Shown here in pieces: positions 8,188-16,715 of a stretch of 33,204 nucleotides of DNA (its first letter is position 1; every line of letters starts with the position of its first letter). The position numbers and the translations under genes are program-made. The DNA is taken from the NCBI RefSeq assembly GCF_027023985.1, contig NZ_JALVTW010000021.1, positions 1 through 33,204 on the forward strand. Reading direction: 5' to 3'. The notes beneath the pieces are model-generated. The model saw nothing but the letters and a program-made list of their open reading frames with translations, was not told where the DNA came from and made no database searches. The stretch is from Persephonella sp. Its GTDB lineage: Bacteria > Aquificota > Aquificia > Aquificales > Hydrogenothermaceae.

Positions 8188-9123
8188 TTAGCCAAGAATT
8201 TCTCCCTCTTTTATGTGATATCCTCTAACTGCTTCATCGGCTGTTATTGCTTTGCTGTTTGGAAATTGGACTTTAGTAATAAGTAATTGACCTTTTCCTG
8301 TCTGGACGATGAACCCTTTGCCTTTGATTATTTTGACTATTTCACCGGCTTTTCCTGTGGAATTTTCATCTATTATTTGGGCATCAAGGATTTTGATTTC
8401 TTTATCTCTAAATTTTGTAAATGCTTTAGGCCAGACCTTCAGTGCTCTAATTTGATTAAATATTTCTTTTGCAGGTCTGTTCCAGTCTATTTTTCCTTCT
8501 TCTTTTTTTATGGGTTTTGCATATGTAGCCTTGCTATGTTCTTGAGGAGTTTTTGTTATCTCCCCTTTTTCTATTTTATCCAGAACTTTAACAAGCAGTT
8601 TTGCTCCTTTCAATGCCAGTTTGTCGTGCAGGGAAACAATATCATCTTCAGGAGTTATTGGAACTTCAACACATTCATATATATCACCAGCATCCAATTC
8701 TTCTGTTATTTCCATTATACAAACACCTGTTCTTTCTTTTCCTTCCATTATTGCCCTGTGTATAGGTGCTGCCCCCCTGTATTCTGGTAGTAAAGAGGCA
8801 TGAACATTAATTGTTTTGTATTTTGGAAGTTCTATAATTTCTTTAGGTAATATTTTTCCATAAGCAACAACTACGAATATATCAGGATTTAATTCCTTAA
8901 GCTGTTTGTATAGCTCTTCATTGTTTTTAACTTTTTCAGGTTGAAAAACAGGAATACCTGCTTCCTGTGCAATAACTTTTACAGGTGGTGGAGTAAGTTT
9001 TTTACCTCTTCCTTTTGGTTTATCCGGTTGTGTAACAACACCTACAACTTTGTGCTTTGAACTTAAAAGGGCTTTCAGACTTTCGGCTGCAAAATCCGGT
9101 GTTCCCCAGAAAACTATTCTCAA
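8188..9123 (-). CDS. fmt: Methionyl-tRNA formyltransferase
   Basis: A 311-residue cytoplasmic enzyme that formylates initiator Met-tRNA from 10-formyl-THF. The N-terminal Rossmann start reads [12 protein letters not shown]. The catalytic triad N106, H108, D144 is present, with the hallmark [14 protein letters not shown] block (108-121). The C-terminal OB-like tRNA-binding domain spans about 208-311. Length is as expected. The start codon is TTG at 9121-9123, well supported by AGGAGG five bases upstream. It is followed by rlmB on the same strand and is divergent from the SafE-like gene. Confidence 0.97.
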   Translation of the reverse strand: MRIVFWGTPDFAAESLKALLSSKHKVVGVVTQPDKPKGRGKKLTPPPVKVIAQEAGIPVFQPEKVKNNEELYKQLKELNPDIFVVVAYGKILPKEIIELPKYKTINVHASLLPEYRGAAPIHRAIMEGKERTGVCIMEITEELDAGDIYECVEVPITPEDDIVSLHDKLALKGAKLLVKVLDKIEKGEITKTPQEHSKATYAKPIKKEEGKIDWNRPAKEIFNQIRALKVWPKAFTKFRDKEIKILDAQIIDENSTGKAGEIVKIIKGKGFIVQTGKGQLLITKVQFPNSKAITADEAVRGYHIKEGEILG

Positions 9124-9213
9124 TTTGTCCTCCTTTTTCTTTTTATTTTATTACATTGCATAGCCGGGAATATAGTTATATTATTATTTTTGAACTTGAA
9201 TAGGAGGAAGTAA

Positions 9214-9846
9214 TTGCTAAAGTATCTCCTGATAACACTGGCCGGTTTTCTTGGCTCATATCACTGTATCGGAATGTGCGGTTTTATCCCTCCTTTGATA
9301 CAACATCGTTCATGGCTAATCGGAAATATCCTTTATAATGCAGGAAGGATCTTTTCTTATATGTTTCTTGGTTTTGTTGCAGGATATGCCGGAATGTTTT
9401 TCCATAAAATTGGATTTCAGCTTTTTCAAAAATCCCTTTCTGTTTTTCTCGGTGTTGCAATGATCATATTTGGTCTCCAGATAACCGGAAATATAAAAGA
9501 AAAAGGAGTTCCAGGATTAGATCTTATTTTTATAACAATTAGTGAGATTTTAGCTAAATTTAGAAGAAACCCTTTTTTCCTTGGGATGTTTAACGGATTT
9601 TTACCATGCCCGCTGGTTTATGCATTTTTGATGCAAGCTATTTTTGAAGGCTCTCCTTTTAGAGGAATGCTTGTAATGTTTTCATTTGGATTGGGAACTG
9701 TGCCTGCTATGCTTTTTGCCAGTAAGCTGTTTCAGGTTCTCAGTCCAAAACTGAGGAAAAGATTGGCATCATTTTCAGGTGTAATAGTTATACTTCTTGG
9801 AGTATGGTTAATCCTCAGAGGCTTAGGCGTAATCCATCATCATTAG
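9214..9846 (+). CDS. SafE/UreH-like membrane protein (sulfite exporter TauE/SafE family, COG2836 type)
   Basis: A 210-residue integral membrane protein with about six hydrophobic spans. It shows the hallmark of the COG2836 branch: HCIGMCG at about 17-23 in the first span and FLPCPLVYA near mid-protein. The C-terminus ends in three histidines. Relatives have been linked to metal handling or cytochrome oxidase maturation and to urease accessory roles, but the name sulfite exporter is only a family label. The start is TTG at 9214 with AGGAGG six bases upstream (9202-9207). The beta-CASP nuclease gene follows after ten bases, suggesting co-transcription. The transported ligand is unknown. Confidence 0.8.
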   Translation: MLKYLLITLAGFLGSYHCIGMCGFIPPLIQHRSWLIGNILYNAGRIFSYMFLGFVAGYAGMFFHKIGFQLFQKSLSVFLGVAMIIFGLQITGNIKEKGVPGLDLIFITISEILAKFRRNPFFLGMFNGFLPCPLVYAFLMQAIFEGSPFRGMLVMFSFGLGTVPAMLFASKLFQVLSPKLRKRLASFSGVIVILLGVWLILRGLGVIHHH

Positions 9847-9856
9847 GAGGAATAAA

Positions 9857-11263
9857 ATGATTGACAAAGTGGTTGTTCGCTCTTTTGGTGCAGCTGAAAC
9901 TGTAACAGGCTCATGTCATCTTCTTGAGATAGGAAAGCTTAAAATACTTGTTGACTGTGGTATGTTTCAAGGTCGTGATGAAAAACATAACTATGAAGAT
10001 TTCGGTTTTAATCCGAGAGATGTAGACTATCTTATAGTAACCCATGCCCATATTGACCATATAGGTAGAATTCCTCTTCTGGTGAGAAGAGGCTTTAGAG
10101 GAAAAATTGTTTCTACTGCTCCTACGCGGAATATAACCCGTATAATGCTTCTTGATGCTGCCAAAGTAATGGAAGAAGAATATAGAACCAGATATAAAAA
10201 AGCTTTGAGACGAGGCCATCCTGAAGATGTCCCTCCACCTTTGTATGATGAAGATGATGTTTATGATGCCATGGAACATTTCAAAATAACTCTGGATTAT
10301 CATCAACCTTTGGAACTTACAGATTACCTGAAAATAACCTTTAAAAATGCTGGGCATATCCTAGGGTCTGCATATGTCCAGATAGATGTAAAAATCAATA
10401 ATAAATGGAAAAGTTTAATCTTTTCCGGTGATCTTGGTATGAAAGAAAGGCTTATTATTAAGCCCCTTGAATTTTCTAAAGATGGTCAGGTTATTTTTAC
10501 AGAATCCACTTATGGAAATAGATTACATAAAAACCTAAAAGAAACCCTGAAAGAATTTAAACAAGCTGTTATAGATAGTTTTAATCGGGGTGGAAATATA
10601 ATAATTCCGACGTTTGCTTTAGAAAGGTCACAAGAAATACTTTATGTTTTAAGACATATGTATGATAGAGGAGAACTTCCAAAATGCAAGGTATTTTTAG
10701 ACAGTCCCCTTGCAATATCGGCAACAAAAATATTTTTACAATTCCCTGAATATTTCAATGAAGCTACACGTAAAATGGTAGAAAGAGGAAAAAATCCATT
10801 TATATTTCCTTACGTTCATTTTACAACTACCGTTGAGGAGTCAAAAGCAATAAATGCAATAGACAGTGGTGCAATTATCCTTGCAGGAAGTGGTATGTGC
10901 ACAGGGGGAAGGATAAAACATCATCTTAAACATAATTTATGGCGTCCTGAATGTTCAGTTATATTTGTTGGTTACCAGGCAAAGGGAACCCTTGGAAGAC
11001 AGATCGTAGATGGTGCAAAAATGGTAAAAATCTATGGGGAAGAAATAGCAGTAAAAGCTAAAATTTATACGATTAACGGTTTTTCTTCTCATGCAGACCA
11101 ATCTGTTTTGCTTGAATGGCTTTCTAACTTTGAGAATACAGAACTAATAAATATTATTCATGGAGAACCTGAAATAATGCAGGTATTTAAAGATAAAATA
11201 GACCAGACATTAAAAGTAAAAACACATATTATGAAAAAAGGCGAACCCCTTTACATAACATAG
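9857..11263 (+). CDS. Metallo-beta-lactamase/beta-CASP RNA nuclease (CPSF/Ysh1-like)
   Basis: A 468-residue predicted zinc-dependent RNase. MBL motif 2 is HAHIDH at 63-68, and motif 3 is in AGHILGSA. Motif 4 is FSGDLG. The beta-CASP segment starts at TESTYG and includes AGSGMCTGGR. The C-terminal RNA-specificity part ends with the conserved GFSSHADQ histidine motif. This architecture is the COG1236 group (bacterial homologues of archaeal/eukaryotic CPSF nucleases), not RNase J, which is longer and has an extra C-terminal domain. The start has AGGAGG immediately upstream. It sits ten bases after the SafE-like gene. Confidence 0.92.
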   Translation: MIDKVVVRSFGAAETVTGSCHLLEIGKLKILVDCGMFQGRDEKHNYEDFGFNPRDVDYLIVTHAHIDHIGRIPLLVRRGFRGKIVSTAPTRNITRIMLLDAAKVMEEEYRTRYKKALRRGHPEDVPPPLYDEDDVYDAMEHFKITLDYHQPLELTDYLKITFKNAGHILGSAYVQIDVKINNKWKSLIFSGDLGMKERLIIKPLEFSKDGQVIFTESTYGNRLHKNLKETLKEFKQAVIDSFNRGGNIIIPTFALERSQEILYVLRHMYDRGELPKCKVFLDSPLAISATKIFLQFPEYFNEATRKMVERGKNPFIFPYVHFTTTVEESKAINAIDSGAIILAGSGMCTGGRIKHHLKHNLWRPECSVIFVGYQAKGTLGRQIVDGAKMVKIYGEEIAVKAKIYTINGFSSHADQSVLLEWLSNFENTELINIIHGEPEIMQVFKDKIDQTLKVKTHIMKKGEPLYIT

Positions 11264-11297
11264 ACATATCTCATAAATTGTTGAAAATGTTATGTAT

Positions 11298-11303
11298 TAT
11301 AAT
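11298..11303 (+). promoter_or_regulatory. Possible -10 box for thiG-kdsB
   Basis: TATAAT is found 39 bases before the thiG ATG. The best -35-like hexamers (TTGAAA at 11281 or TTGTTG at 11278) are spaced too closely, so only the -10 is supported. Confidence 0.3.
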
Positions 11304-11341
11304 TAAATTGTCTCAACCAAAGCTAAAATGGAGGTCTTTAA

Positions 11342-12142
11342 ATGTTTGATTTGGAAAAATTTCTACAAGAAGACAAACTTATAATCGGTGACAGAGAATT
11401 CACATCAAGGCTTATTGTTGGTTCAGGTAAATATAAAGATTTTGAGGAAACAGCAAAGGCAACAGAAGCCTCCGGTGCACAGATGATAACTGTTGCAGTC
11501 AGAAGGGTAAATATAACAGACCCTAATAAGCCAAATCTTCTTGATTACATAGATACATCAAAAGTAATGATACTTCCAAATACAGCCGGTTGTTATACAG
11601 CTGAGGAAGCTGTTTTAACTGCTAAACTTGCCAGAGAAGCCCTTGGACATGGATTTGTCAAACTTGAAGTTATCGGAGACCAGAAAACACTTTATCCGGA
11701 TATGATAGAAACCTTAAAAGCGGCAGAAATCCTTGTTAAAGAAGGATTTACTGTTCTTCCTTATATAACAGATGATCCTGTGATGGCAAAAAGATTTGAA
11801 GAAATAGGTTGTGCTGCTGTTATGCCTCTTGCAGCACCAATTGGCTCAGGACTTGGACTTCAAAACCCATACAACATTCTTTTCATAAAAGAGGCTGTTA
11901 ATGTTCCTGTTATTGTTGATGCAGGTATAGGAACAGCTTCAGATGCTGCTATTGTTATGGAACTTGGAGTTGATGGTGTTCTGATGAATACAGCTATCGC
12001 ACAGGCAAAAGACCCTATAAAAATGGCTGTTGCGATGAAACATGCGGTAATTGCAGGAAGACTTGCCTACCTTGCAGGTAGAATACCAAAGAAAATGTAT
12101 GCTTCAGCCTCATCTCCAATGGAAGGGGTAATCGGAAGATAA
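11342..12142 (+). CDS. thiG: Thiazole synthase ThiG
   Basis: A 266-residue TIM-barrel enzyme that builds the thiazole phosphate moiety of thiamine from DXP, dehydroglycine and ThiS thiocarboxylate. Recognisable blocks are [13 protein letters not shown] at the first strand, VAVRRVNI, the Schiff-base lysine region FVKLEVIGD (K107), [11 protein letters not shown] and [11 protein letters not shown] for phosphate binding. ThiS and ThiF are not nearby. GGAGG lies upstream of the ATG. kdsB starts one base after the stop codon, so the two are probably translationally coupled although their pathways are unrelated. Confidence 0.97.
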   Translation: MFDLEKFLQEDKLIIGDREFTSRLIVGSGKYKDFEETAKATEASGAQMITVAVRRVNITDPNKPNLLDYIDTSKVMILPNTAGCYTAEEAVLTAKLAREALGHGFVKLEVIGDQKTLYPDMIETLKAAEILVKEGFTVLPYITDDPVMAKRFEEIGCAAVMPLAAPIGSGLGLQNPYNILFIKEAVNVPVIVDAGIGTASDAAIVMELGVDGVLMNTAIAQAKDPIKMAVAMKHAVIAGRLAYLAGRIPKKMYASASSPMEGVIGR

Positions 12143-12143
12143 A

Positions 12144-12878
12144 TTGGCTGTAATAATCATCCCTGCAAGAAAAGGCTCAACAAGACTAAAAAATAAGCTT
12201 CTCCTTCAGGTGAAGGGGAAGCCTGTTATCCAATGGACGGCAGAGAACTGTCTAAGGGTAAAAAATGCCAGTCGTGTTATTGTGGCGACAGACAGTCAGG
12301 AAATAGCCGATATATTCAAAAACTCTGAAGTAGAAGCAATTTTAACTCTATCTGACTTTAATAGCGGAAGTGATAGGGTTGCCTATGTGGCTAAAGAACT
12401 TAATGAAGATAAAATCATAAATGTCCAAGGGGATGAGCCTCTTCTTGAGCCTTCAGATATAGAAAAAGTAATATACGCACTGGATAAAGCCCAGATTTCA
12501 ACCCTTGCCTATCCTATTCAGGATGAGGAGGACTATCTAAACCCTAATATTGTTAAAGTAGTCATTGATAAAAACGGATATGCCCTGTATTTTTCCCGTA
12601 GTCCTATCCCTTTTTATCGGGATATAGATTTTTCCCAGATGGTTAAAAATTTTGAAACTCCTGTTTTAAAGCATATTGGAGTTTACGGATATAGAAAAGA
12701 GGCGCTTATGGATTTTGCCTTTAAACTATCTCAGACAACCTATGAACAGATAGAGAAATTAGAACAGCTGAGACTTCTTGAAAATGGTTATCGTATCAAG
12801 GTGATAAAAGCTTCAAAAGATACCCTTGGAATAGACACAAAAGAAGATTTTGAGAAATTCTGCCAGATAGTTAGCTAA
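12144..12878 (+). CDS. kdsB: 3-deoxy-manno-octulosonate cytidylyltransferase (CMP-Kdo synthetase)
   Basis: A 244-residue cytoplasmic nucleotidyltransferase that activates Kdo with CTP for lipopolysaccharide inner core synthesis, so the cell has an LPS outer membrane. The start of the fold is IIIPARKGSTRLKNKLL, with NVQGDEPLL supplying the metal-binding Asp, then YFSRSPIPF and HIGVYGYRKEAL typical of KdsB. The start codon is TTG at 12144, one base after the thiG stop; GGAAG in the thiG end can serve as the ribosome site. The 3' end overlaps the convergent small membrane protein gene by four bases. Confidence 0.95.
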   Translation: MAVIIIPARKGSTRLKNKLLLQVKGKPVIQWTAENCLRVKNASRVIVATDSQEIADIFKNSEVEAILTLSDFNSGSDRVAYVAKELNEDKIINVQGDEPLLEPSDIEKVIYALDKAQISTLAYPIQDEEDYLNPNIVKVVIDKNGYALYFSRSPIPFYRDIDFSQMVKNFETPVLKHIGVYGYRKEALMDFAFKLSQTTYEQIEKLEQLRLLENGYRIKVIKASKDTLGIDTKEDFEKFCQIVS

Positions 12879-13231
12879 CTTTCTGCTTTTTTCATAAAGA
12901 AAATCTCACCTATACCACCAATAACCAGGTATATCCAAACAATTGTGTCCATATAAAGCCTGTCCTGGAAAGTAAGGATAATCAAAACAACAAGCAGTAA
13001 AAATGCATAAATCAAGAATGGAACAGCCTCAGATGGTTTATTAAATAATGTTTCATAACTATAATTTCCATTTTTCATCTCTTTTAGAATAAATACTGTA
13101 GCACCAACACCTATCCCTAGGGAAACCAGAAAAACATACTCATTTTGATACTCAGGGTAAACACTCATAATAATAGCAACCCATAATGGTAAGTCCTGAA
13201 GAAGCTCAGCTATAAATACTTTGTTGCTCAT
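12875..13231 (-). CDS. Small multi-pass membrane protein of unknown function
   Basis: A 118-residue protein with about four hydrophobic segments (around 11-25, 30-48, 68-88 and 94-112) separated by short charged loops. I do not recognise the family. Its ATG overlaps the stop of the upstream MFS transporter gene by one base (TAATG), so it belongs to the same operon and is likely made in proportion to it. Its 3' end overlaps kdsB (convergent) by four bases. An accessory role for the transporter is only a guess from context. Confidence 0.75.
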   Translation of the reverse strand: MSNKVFIAELLQDLPLWVAIIMSVYPEYQNEYVFLVSLGIGVGATVFILKEMKNGNYSYETLFNKPSEAVPFLIYAFLLLVVLIILTFQDRLYMDTIVWIYLVIGGIGEIFFMKKAES

Positions 13232-14493
13232 TATTTCAGTGGCTCTTTTGCTGTTTCTTTTAGTGTGATTCCTGCCAGAAAGGCAATTGTGGCAGCAAAT
13301 ATTAGATAAAAGGCTGGGGAATTAATATTTCCGGTAACTTTAATAAGATATGTAGCGATTAAAGGTGCTGTTCCTCCGAATATTGCAAAAGGTAGATTAT
13401 ATCCGATTGAATAACCACTGTTTCTAATCTGTGTTGGGAATATCTCAACAAGTGTTGTCGGCAGTATAGACATAAATCCTGCTACAACTATTGCGAATAA
13501 TATCTGTCCTATTAGTGCATTCTCAACACTACCGGAAGAAATAAACTTAAATAACGGATATGCCAGAATAATAGTTAGACCTGTGGAAACAAGTATTATA
13601 GGTTTTCTACCAATCTTGTCTGAAAGCCAGCCGAAAAAAGGGATTAAAACGGCAAGAATAATCATGCTAATCGTGTTAATGGTTAATGCCGTTGATTTGG
13701 GAAATTTAACAAACACAGCAAGATGATTTGCTATATAAACAAATATTGTATAAAATCCAACGGCCTGAAATGTGCTTAGTGCAAATGTTTTCATAAATTC
13801 CTTGTATGCTTTTTTAAACACATCTAAAACAGGATTTTTATCTATAAGCTCTTCATATTCCAGTTCCATAAACTTTGGGGTTTCATCTATATTTTTTCTA
13901 ACGTAATATCCTACTATTCCCAATAAAACTCCCGTAAAGAAAAGAATTCTCCAGCCCCAAGCATATAGAGCCTGTTCCGATAATATTTTTGTAACTATAG
14001 CCCCTGAAGCTGAACCAAGAAGAATACCAACAACAGCTCCCAAAATCCCAACACTTCCGAACAATCCCCTTTTATCTTGAGGTGCGTGTTCCACAATAAA
14101 AGAAACAGACGTTGTATATTCACCACCTACAGATAAACCCTGTAATAACTTTAGAAGAACTAAAAGGGTGGGCGCAAGAATTCCTATCTGTGCGTAAGTA
14201 GGGAGTAGTCCAATGGCTGTTGTAGATAAAGCCATCATTATTATTGATATGGTTAAGGCCTTTTTTCTGCCATATTTATCCCCGATATGACCAAATAAAA
14301 TTGCCCCTACCGGACGCATAACGAACCCAACGGCAAAAACACCGAAGGATTTAAGCAAAGAAACCATAGGGTCTGAAGAAGGGAAAAATAATTCACCAAT
14401 AATAACAGCAAGAAAACCGTAAACAACAAAATCATACCACTCTAAAACATTACCTATCATTCCTGCAAATAATGTTTTAGAATGCTTTTTCAT
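13231..14493 (-). CDS. MFS transporter, metabolite:H+ symporter (MHS/ProP-like) family
   Basis: A 420-residue inner-membrane carrier with about twelve spans. The opening GNVLEWYDFVVYGF and the block VMRPVGAILFGHIGDKYGRK (about 58-77) are hallmarks of the MHS group (ProP, KgtP, ShiA), which import osmolytes, dicarboxylates or aromatic acids with protons. A second sugar-porter-like DKIGRK motif follows in the C-half. Unlike ProP it has no C-terminal coiled coil. Substrate is not predictable. It starts directly after the stop of a 65-residue gene and ends one base into the next gene, so the cluster is tightly coupled. Confidence 0.92.
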   Translation of the reverse strand: MKKHSKTLFAGMIGNVLEWYDFVVYGFLAVIIGELFFPSSDPMVSLLKSFGVFAVGFVMRPVGAILFGHIGDKYGRKKALTISIIMMALSTTAIGLLPTYAQIGILAPTLLVLLKLLQGLSVGGEYTTSVSFIVEHAPQDKRGLFGSVGILGAVVGILLGSASGAIVTKILSEQALYAWGWRILFFTGVLLGIVGYYVRKNIDETPKFMELEYEELIDKNPVLDVFKKAYKEFMKTFALSTFQAVGFYTIFVYIANHLAVFVKFPKSTALTINTISMIILAVLIPFFGWLSDKIGRKPIILVSTGLTIILAYPLFKFISSGSVENALIGQILFAIVVAGFMSILPTTLVEIFPTQIRNSGYSIGYNLPFAIFGGTAPLIATYLIKVTGNINSPAFYLIFAATIAFLAGITLKETAKEPLK

Positions 14494-14691
14494 TTATGCA
14501 TCCACCCTGAAGTCTTCTTCATCAAGGAGAAGGTTTTCGAGAATAAGGTCAGGAACTAATTCATCATCTTCAAAATTTTCTAAAACTTCCAGATAAATCT
14601 CTGCAACCTGTTTGTTAGGGTATTTTTCTTTTAAAAATTTTCTAAGCTGTTTTACCTTTACTGTTTTATTATTTTTTGCCAGGTCTGACAT
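14494..14691 (-). CDS. Small acidic protein of unknown function
   Basis: A 65-residue soluble-looking protein with a basic N-terminal third (KTVKVKQLRKFLKEKYP) and a strongly acidic C-terminal half rich in Leu, Glu and Asp (residues about 34-65). The family is not recognised. Its stop is immediately followed by the transporter ATG, and its own ATG overlaps the stop of the preceding small membrane protein gene by one base. That spacing, in a four-gene chain, supports it as a real gene. Confidence 0.7.
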   Translation of the reverse strand: MSDLAKNNKTVKVKQLRKFLKEKYPNKQVAEIYLEVLENFEDDELVPDLILENLLLDEEDFRVDA

Positions 14692-14975
14692 TATCCTATT
14701 TTTCCTTTGAGGTTTTTGATCATTTTGTCACCGGCTATTTTGTATCTAATATCCCTTTTGGCCAGTTTTTCCATCTCTGATTTTATATATTTTTCTGCTT
14801 CATCAGTTGCCATTTTGTATCCGAGGACATAAGCAGTAAGGGCAAGTATAGCAAATCCTGTAAATTCTACTATCTTTGATGCTATTTCATTTGGAATAAA
14901 TAAACCACCTACGGCAAGTAAAATTCCCACTGCCAGAAAAATCTTCCAGTATTTCAGCAATACATTTGCAACCAT
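14691..14975 (-). CDS. Small two-span membrane protein of unknown function
   Basis: A 94-residue protein starting MVANVLLKYW. Two hydrophobic spans (about 6-27 and 33-53) are followed by a charged Lys/Glu-rich C-terminal helix of about 40 residues. A longer reading from 15032 adds 19 residues, but the ATG at 14975 has AAGGGAG at the right distance, so I chose it. It is the first gene of the run leading to the MHS transporter. The function is not recognised. Confidence 0.75.
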   Translation of the reverse strand: MVANVLLKYWKIFLAVGILLAVGGLFIPNEIASKIVEFTGFAILALTAYVLGYKMATDEAEKYIKSEMEKLAKRDIRYKIAGDKMIKNLKGKIG

Positions 14976-14995
14976 TTTCTCTCCCTTGAAATAAT

Positions 14996-15020
14996 TGGTA
15001 TAGAAATATATATGATACCA
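14996..15020. promoter_or_regulatory. Inverted repeat TGGTAT-N13-ATACCA upstream of the transporter operon
   Basis: Six-base perfect arms separated by 13 AT-rich bases lie about 20 bases ahead of the first gene (14975) of the four-gene transporter operon. The position suits an operator overlapping the promoter, but AT-rich DNA produces such matches by chance. Confidence 0.25.
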
Positions 15021-15069
15021 TTTGTGGAACAAAATTTAAAAGGACAGATAAACACTGATTTAAAAGGAT

Positions 15070-16353
15070 TTATATCTGTAATCTATACTCTTTTATTTTT
15101 CTCCATAAGGTTGTCCTGTGTATTCCAAGAATTTTTGCAGCGAGGGATTTGTTTCCATTTGTTGATATTAAAACTTGACGTATTTTTTCCTTTTCTGATG
15201 GTTCTTTTTTTATTGTTTTTTCCGGCAGTTTGGTATGTTTTTTTGTGATTAAATCTTCAGGCAGTTCTTTTTCTGTGATAGTTTTATTGTTACAAACTAT
15301 AACCGCCCTTTCTATCATATTCTCCAGTTCTCTAATATTCCCTGGATAGTCATACTCAAGGAGCAGTTTCATTGCTTTTGGGGAAATACCTTTTATGGTT
15401 CTTCTATATATCTCTGAATATTTATCAATAAAATAGTTTACCAGTGCAGGAATATCTTCTTTTCTTTCCCGCAGCGGTGGGATTTTAAGGGATATTACCT
15501 TTAACCTGTAATATAAATCTTCTCTGAATTCTCCTTTTTCAATTAACTCCCGTAAATCTTTGTTTGTTGCCGCAATTACCCTTATATTCGCCTTTCTTGT
15601 TTTTATATCCCCCAGCCTTTCAAATTCTTTATCCTGCAAGAGCTGCAGGAGTTTAGATTGTAGATAAATCGGCATATCCCCTATCTCATCTAAAAATAGT
15701 GTTCCACCTTCTGCAAGTTCTATTTTTCCAGGTTTATCTTTATTGGCACCTGTAAAAGCCCCTTTCATATATCCAAAAAGTTCACTTTCAAGGAGATTTT
15801 CAGGGATTGCAGCGCAATTTATTTTTATAAATGGTTTATCCCTTCTTGAAGAAAGGGTATGTATATACTTTGCAAGAATACTTTTGCCTGTTCCTGTTTC
15901 ACCTTCTATAAGGATGGTGGCAGTTGTATCTGCCACCGTTTTTGCCATTTCTATAACAGACACAAACTCTGGATTTTTTGAAATGATTCTTCCTTTAACT
16001 TCCTGATTTATCATACATTCTGGAAGCATATAAAAAGATATAACCTTGCCTTCCCCTTCTTTCAGAGATGTTATCATCAGGGACACTTTTATTCTGCCGT
16101 ATGCAGGGGTTTCTATGTGGATATCTTCCCTTTCACCTTCAGGTGGTAAATTTTTCAATGAAAGCCCAATTAGATTTTCAATATTAAAACCTTTTATATC
16201 GGATATCTCTCTGCATAAGATTTGTCTTGCAACTTCATTATAATGGATAATCTCTCCATTACTGTTGATTACAACTATCGCATCTACAATTGAGTCCAGA
16301 ATTACTTCTGTAAACTCTTTTTGTTTCTTTAACTCTTTTATATAATCTGTCAT
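15070..16353 (-). CDS. Sigma-54 dependent transcriptional activator (PAS - AAA+ - Fis HTH)
   Basis: A 427-residue reading from the first canonical start. A PAS domain at about 13-112 (DAIVVINSNGEIIHYNEVA) is followed by a sigma-54-activating AAA+ domain. The AAA+ domain has Walker A GETGTGKS at 151-158, the sigma-54-contacting GAFTGA loop at 198-203, Walker B in TLFLDEIGD (about 218-226) and a sensor/arginine-finger region FREDLYYRLKV. A Fis-type helix-turn-helix closes the C-terminus (SLAAKILGIHRTTLWRKIKEY). It lacks a response-regulator receiver, so it should sense a ligand or redox state directly. The reading frame stays open about 100 codons upstream through another PAS-like segment (see 16354-16652). 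A sigma-54 promoter and enhancer-like repeats lie at the head of the same gene run. Confidence 0.95.
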   Translation of the reverse strand: MTDYIKELKKQKEFTEVILDSIVDAIVVINSNGEIIHYNEVARQILCREISDIKGFNIENLIGLSLKNLPPEGEREDIHIETPAYGRIKVSLMITSLKEGEGKVISFYMLPECMINQEVKGRIISKNPEFVSVIEMAKTVADTTATILIEGETGTGKSILAKYIHTLSSRRDKPFIKINCAAIPENLLESELFGYMKGAFTGANKDKPGKIELAEGGTLFLDEIGDMPIYLQSKLLQLLQDKEFERLGDIKTRKANIRVIAATNKDLRELIEKGEFREDLYYRLKVISLKIPPLRERKEDIPALVNYFIDKYSEIYRRTIKGISPKAMKLLLEYDYPGNIRELENMIERAVIVCNNKTITEKELPEDLITKKHTKLPEKTIKKEPSEKEKIRQVLISTNGNKSLAAKILGIHRTTLWRKIKEYRLQI

Positions 16354-16652
16354 TTTTGAAGAGTCTTTGAACTCTTCAAGAAGACCTATAAATTCACCGT
16401 TATCAAAAACAGGGGTGATACTGTGGCATACAGTTTTTTCATTGCAGCAGGAAAGCTTAACATCAAAGGCATCAACTTTCTTTAGGTCTTTTTCAAGTGG
16501 GCAGCTTTTCTCACAGATTGAAAATAGCCCGTAACAATCCTCCCCTACTTTACGGTTGACAACTTTCTGGGCAACTTTATTGATATATCCAATTTTTCTT
16601 TCTTTGGTAACGAAGATAATCCCCTCCGTTACACTATCAAGAGTAAGTCCAT
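16354..16652 (-). other. In-frame Cys-rich PAS extension of the sigma-54 activator, without a canonical start
   Basis: The codons just upstream of the ATG at 16353 remain open and encode a clear PAS-like sequence: LDSVTEGIIFVTKERKIGYI, then segments with CYGLFSICEKSCPLEK and SCCNEKTVC. The C...C...CPL pattern is common at the N-termini of such regulators. The frame stops at 16657-16659 and contains no ATG, GTG or TTG. An ATG at 16652 lies one frame off and reaches a stop after seven codons. The simplest explanation is a one-base indel within the first codons, by mutation or sequencing error, so the true gene probably starts at 16652. Confidence 0.7.
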
Positions 16653-16715
16653 GACTTTAACCAAAATATATTTTTTTATCCTTTTATAACTAAATATAAT
16701 AACTTTTAAATGAAT

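Noticed and set aside
8287-8790. A 167-codon open frame antisense to fmt
   Set aside because: The Phe/Tyr/Cys-rich translation is typical of the reverse complement of Lys/Glu-rich coding DNA, and fmt is certain on the other strand.
12869-12878. Palindrome GTTAGCTAAC at the kdsB end
   Set aside because: It is produced by two convergent TAA stop codons overlapping by four bases and needs no regulatory explanation.
14976-15032. N-terminal extension (19 residues) of the two-span membrane protein
   Set aside because: The ATG at 14975 has AAGGGAG at correct spacing, while the upstream ATG lacks a ribosome site and lies in the likely promoter region.
16629-16652. Seven-codon open frame MDLLLIV as a leader peptide
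   Set aside because: It has no clear ribosome site and is better explained as the shifted start of the activator gene.
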